Virus record (IMG/VR): IMGVR_UViG_3300047667_001188
Coordinates: 1 to 31,136 of that record
Length of the DNA: 31,136 nt
Origin: a virus
Reading direction: 5' to 3' (one strand)
The notes under the pieces were generated by a model. It was given only the letters and a program-made list of their open reading frames with translations. It searched no databases and had not been told where the DNA came from. Both the position numbers and the translations under genes were made by a program. Of the stretch, positions 28,635-31,136 are shown piece by piece (the first letter of the stretch is position 1; every line of letters starts with the position of its first letter).

Positions 28635-29491
28635 GCTACACCTTGGAGGCAAATTTCATTCGTGTAGGCGCGACGGTTAACCAAACCCCGAATGACACGA
28701 CCCCCTGATCGGTTGTAAAACGTAAGGCGCCGGCAAGCGTCCGCGAAATCGCCACGGTTCAATGACACCATAGCTGAAGCTTTGAGCATCAAAGACGGGC
28801 CAATGTTCCAAGTCAATTCCGCAAAACTGGCGTCCACTTGAGCTGGCATATTGTCGATCGTCACGCCCGTCCGGTACTTCACCCAATAGTTGTCACGCGC
28901 CAGACGGTACAAGCCCTCAACGCATCGCTCGATAGTTCGCGTATCGCCGCGCCGAACTAGCGTTCCTGTGTGGCTTGTTTCGCCATAGCAGATCGTCCAA
29001 AGGTCAGGGTCAGCAATAGTGTCGAGGTACGAACGAACGCAGGTGCCGCTTGCGCTTTCAGTGCAGGAAAACGTCGGCCCTGTCCCCTCCCATCGCTGCA
29101 AGATTGGAATGGCATAGACAGCCGTTTGCTCCCACGTTGGAAGTTCTGTCGCGAGGGGTGCCGGCCCAACGGATTCCGGCACTGTTTGAGCTGTATCCAT
29201 CGCATATGACGGCAGAGCCAAAAGCAGTACGACAGCCGCCGATATCGCAAGACTAATCAAGGCCAGCAATCCGGTTCGCAGATGGTCACGATTAGACTGG
29301 TCAAAAAACCAGCCAACGATTCCAAACACACCCATGAACAAGGCAAGTCGACCAACCGCGTAGGGGCTGGCAAGTTCAGTTTCAAAGTAGGCAAAATAGA
29401 ATTCCGGCGTCAGAAATAACGCCAGCGAGAGCATCATTGCCCAGATCGAGTAGGCCCGCATCTTGCGTCGTAGGTTTGGGATAAGTTTCAT
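28631..29491 (-). CDS. Holin-like membrane domain fused to GH24 lysozyme
   Basis: The predicted protein has 286 residues. Three hydrophobic segments occupy about 13-34, 46-63 and 72-93. After residue 120 comes a lysozyme domain with RWEG (Glu135), YLDTIA (Asp157) and WTICYG (Thr166), the GH24 triad with an insertion carrying Cys143 and Cys151 between the first two. It would cut peptidoglycan from the periplasmic face of the membrane. The N-terminal part resembles stand-alone holins, so the fusion may combine both roles; alternatively it is just a multi-pass anchor. AGGAGCCATAAA precedes the ATG. Confidence 0.78.
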   Translation of the reverse strand: MKLIPNLRRKMRAYSIWAMMLSLALFLTPEFYFAYFETELASPYAVGRLALFMGVFGIVGWFFDQSNRDHLRTGLLALISLAISAAVVLLLALPSYAMDTAQTVPESVGPAPLATELPTWEQTAVYAIPILQRWEGTGPTFSCTESASGTCVRSYLDTIADPDLWTICYGETSHTGTLVRRGDTRTIERCVEGLYRLARDNYWVKYRTGVTIDNMPAQVDASFAELTWNIGPSLMLKASAMVSLNRGDFADACRRLTFYNRSGGRVIRGLVNRRAYTNEICLQGVA

Positions 29492-29501
29492 TTTATGGCT
29501 C

Positions 29502-29825
29502 CTATTGCTGTGGTTGAATTAACTGCCGCAAAAGCGAGTTTGTTTCGCGCTGCGCGGATTTTACTTCTTCAAGGCCAGACGCCAGATTGCTAAACTGCAC
29601 CGCTATACCAGCCGCGTTCGTTTCCAGACTGCGCACACGATACTCGATCTGTGAACGATCAGCACTTCCCTCGCTGATTTTAGCACCTTGCGCTTCTACA
29701 GACGTGGTGAGGCTGGCGATTGTAAACCCAACGTACAGCCCCGCACCGATCAACCCCGTACCAATAGTCCACGCTAGGGACTTATTGAGTGTCACCCCTC
29801 GGTCAGAGTTTTCAATTCTTGTCAT
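29502..29825 (-). CDS. Membrane-anchored coiled-coil protein
   Basis: The predicted protein has 107 residues. One membrane segment (LAWTIGTGLIGAGLYVGFTIA, about 17-37) is followed by a coiled-coil C-terminus (IEYRVRSLETNAAGIAVQF...). This layout fits phage XhlA-like or antiholin-type proteins. It is located between the papain-fold hydrolase and the lysozyme genes. The ATG at 29825 is chosen over a TTG at 29828. Confidence 0.65.
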   Translation of the reverse strand: MTRIENSDRGVTLNKSLAWTIGTGLIGAGLYVGFTIASLTTSVEAQGAKISEGSADRSQIEYRVRSLETNAAGIAVQFSNLASGLEEVKSAQRETNSLLRQLIQPQQ

Positions 29826-30267
29826 CAATAAGGCCCTTTTCTGGAATTAGATTGTAAAGTTCTTGAGGTGTAAGCATGTGTGGGTTTGGCAATCCAGCAA
29901 TCAATCCGCATAACCAACTGCAATGAAGACCCTTACCCACCACCCAAGGCCACGGTGTTACAGATAAGACCGCTTGCGGTGTGTTGTACGGCTGACCCAT
30001 AAGAGACCCCACCAGCATCACCGCCGCCATATAATCACCTTGGACCGTCACGAAGTCCCAATGGTTTGGCCGAATATGAATTGAAGTTTTGCGCACTTGA
30101 TGCCTGTCACGCTTTGACGAGCTCACGCAGAACATCATATCTTTGCCGTTGTGTTCATATTCCCGCAGGACAAACTCGACGTGGCTGTACTGCGAACGGG
30201 TGGCGAACCGGATCACACGGTCACGCCACGGCGGGTCGGGGGCGCGATAGAACGCGAATGTCAGCAC
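29812..30267 (-). CDS. Permuted papain-fold (YiiX/NlpC-like) hydrolase
   Basis: The predicted protein has 151 residues. YSHVEFVL (His at about 29) comes first and LHCSWLCGLIAG (Cys at about 116-120) later, the order seen in circularly permuted NlpC/P60-type enzymes such as YiiX. It may cleave peptidoglycan peptides or a tail-associated amide bond. It overlaps the next gene by 14 nt. Confidence 0.6.
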   Translation of the reverse strand: MLTFAFYRAPDPPWRDRVIRFATRSQYSHVEFVLREYEHNGKDMMFCVSSSKRDRHQVRKTSIHIRPNHWDFVTVQGDYMAAVMLVGSLMGQPYNTPQAVLSVTPWPWVVGKGLHCSWLCGLIAGLPNPHMLTPQELYNLIPEKGLIDDKN

Positions 30268-30271
30268 GGCG

Positions 30272-30856
30272 CTAGACAGTCAGGCCGTGAGCCGCAGCAC
30301 TTGCAGATGCTTCGACCAATGCGGCGTCCACAATAGCGGCAAATTGCTCAGGCGTGGTTGCGGCGTCCAGTGCCGTGCCTGTCTTTTGACGAAGGCCGCT
30401 AGTGAGTGAAATGATTGCCGCAAATTGATCGGCTTTCGTCACGATCAACGCCGCCTGATCCGCAAGGGTCGCACTAACCATATCGGCTTCAGACTGCACG
30501 AGCAGCGTTTGGTCTGTCCGCGCTGTGCCAGCGACCACCGCCCGTGCAGCTTCGCCTTTGGTGGACCAACTGTCAATCTCGTGCCTTGGGTATTGGCCTG
30601 TAATTTGGCTGAGCAGTCTGTCGATCCATCCATTGACTGCGGTTTTGGCCTCGGCTGCTCTGTAATACGCTGGGGGTGCAACAGGAAGGCTGTCAACAAC
30701 AGCCCAACCATTACCTGCCCAAGCCGCATATTGCCTGCTCGAAAGCGGAGGCACAGGATAACGTGTCCAGCCGCGCTTAATGCCTGCGTTTTCTGCGACT
30801 TCTTTAGTGGCCCCCGTCCAGTAGCCATCATCGCCTATTTGATATGTATTCATCAT
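30272..30856 (-). CDS. Tail-fibre region protein
   Basis: The predicted protein has 194 residues. The N-terminus (YWTGATKEVAENAG...GWTRYPVPPL) resembles small proteins encoded next to tail fibres, and the C-terminus is alanine-rich and helical with several short repeats. It may be a fibre-assembly chaperone or a distal tail protein. GCGGAGTAACGGTT precedes the first ATG. Confidence 0.55.
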   Translation of the reverse strand: MMNTYQIGDDGYWTGATKEVAENAGIKRGWTRYPVPPLSSRQYAAWAGNGWAVVDSLPVAPPAYYRAAEAKTAVNGWIDRLLSQITGQYPRHEIDSWSTKGEAARAVVAGTARTDQTLLVQSEADMVSATLADQAALIVTKADQFAAIISLTSGLRQKTGTALDAATTPEQFAAIVDAALVEASASAAAHGLTV

Positions 30857-30861
30857 AACCG

Positions 30862-31136
30862 TTACTCCGCTTTAATGTATGTATCTATTCCAGTTATCGT
30901 CAGGTCTGGAATTACAAACTCTGTATCCGCGTCGATGCCACTAATTCCATCGTAGACCATAATATAAGGGCTGTTTCCTGCCGCTATGGCTAAGTACCGC
31001 CCATCAGGAGACCATTCACCACCTCGCGCCCCGCCTGCTGGCAACGTGGAGGGGTTAGATATTTTAACGGGTGCTCCTGTATCCCAATTATAGATTGTAA
31101 CGAAAGGTGTAATAAAGCTGCCAACCGACATATGCC
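30862..31136 (-). CDS. WD40-like tail protein (partial, N-terminus beyond window)
   Basis: Ninety residues or more are visible. WSPDGRYLAIAAGNSPYIMVYD is a beta-propeller (WD40-type) blade. The frame continues without a stop to the window edge, so the ATG at 31131 is probably internal to a longer protein with several blades. Propellers in phage tail regions are likely to serve host-surface binding. Confidence 0.65.
   Translation of the reverse strand, partial: HMSVGSFITPFVTIYNWDTGAPVKISNPSTLPAGGARGGEWSPDGRYLAIAAGNSPYIMVYDGISGIDADTEFVIPDLTITGIDTYIKAE

Overview
The window looks like most of the non-structural half of a temperate-type tailed phage or prophage of an alphaproteobacterium, probably Rhodobacterales. 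This host guess rests on codon style and on protein types common in roseobacter phages, not on a database search. The evidence for a phage is a terminase pair, a lysis cassette with spanins, a RecE/RecT-like recombination pair, a RuvC-like resolvase, DUF1376-type replication proteins, two DNA methyltransferases and dozens of tightly packed small genes. No tRNA, rRNA, CRISPR array, insertion sequence or integrase was found.

Layout. 1-4224 is mainly leftward: terminase large subunit (cut by the window edge), terminase small subunit, a PLP enzyme of the ACC deaminase/D-cysteine desulfhydrase type, and a ParB-domain/methyltransferase fusion whose reading frame overlaps the PLP gene. One small rightward gene (1950-2150) sits among them. 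4398-13495 is rightward: many small accessory genes, a DUF4942/N6-adenine methyltransferase and a tandem-HTH protein. 13647-17288 is the rightward replication block, with a 19-residue leader peptide, a DUF1376-HNH fusion, a second related replication protein and unknown genes. 17262-18375 is leftward: RuvC-like resolvase, an unknown protein and a small HTH regulator. 18561-23586 is rightward: RecE-like nuclease, RecT with an RMF-like tail, small genes, a LexA-type DNA-binding protein and a DUF1364 protein. 23668-27913 is rightward: a coiled-coil protein, a lipoprotein and small genes, one of them apparently frameshifted. An intrinsic terminator at 27917-27957 closes the leftward late block (28026-31136): spanins, a 30-residue membrane peptide, a holin-like/lysozyme fusion, a coiled-coil membrane protein, a permuted papain-fold hydrolase and tail-fibre-region proteins.

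The most striking signal is regulatory. At least nine promoters share one architecture. A 15-bp operator with half-sites TAKC-N7-GMTA is placed so that the last TA of the right half-site is the first TA of the -10 hexamer, and at most of them a -35 hexamer lies 17 bp upstream (16 or 18 bp at two). At six of them a short hairpin, consensus GGGC-AAYGMA-GCCC, begins about 3-4 nt after the predicted transcription start and is followed by a GGAGA-type ribosome site. A seventh has a different, larger hairpin at the same place. The same operator occurs in the divergent region next to the small HTH gene at 18154-18375, which makes that protein the leading candidate for the common repressor. The whole looks like a dispersed regulon that couples repression to 5'-end mRNA structure.
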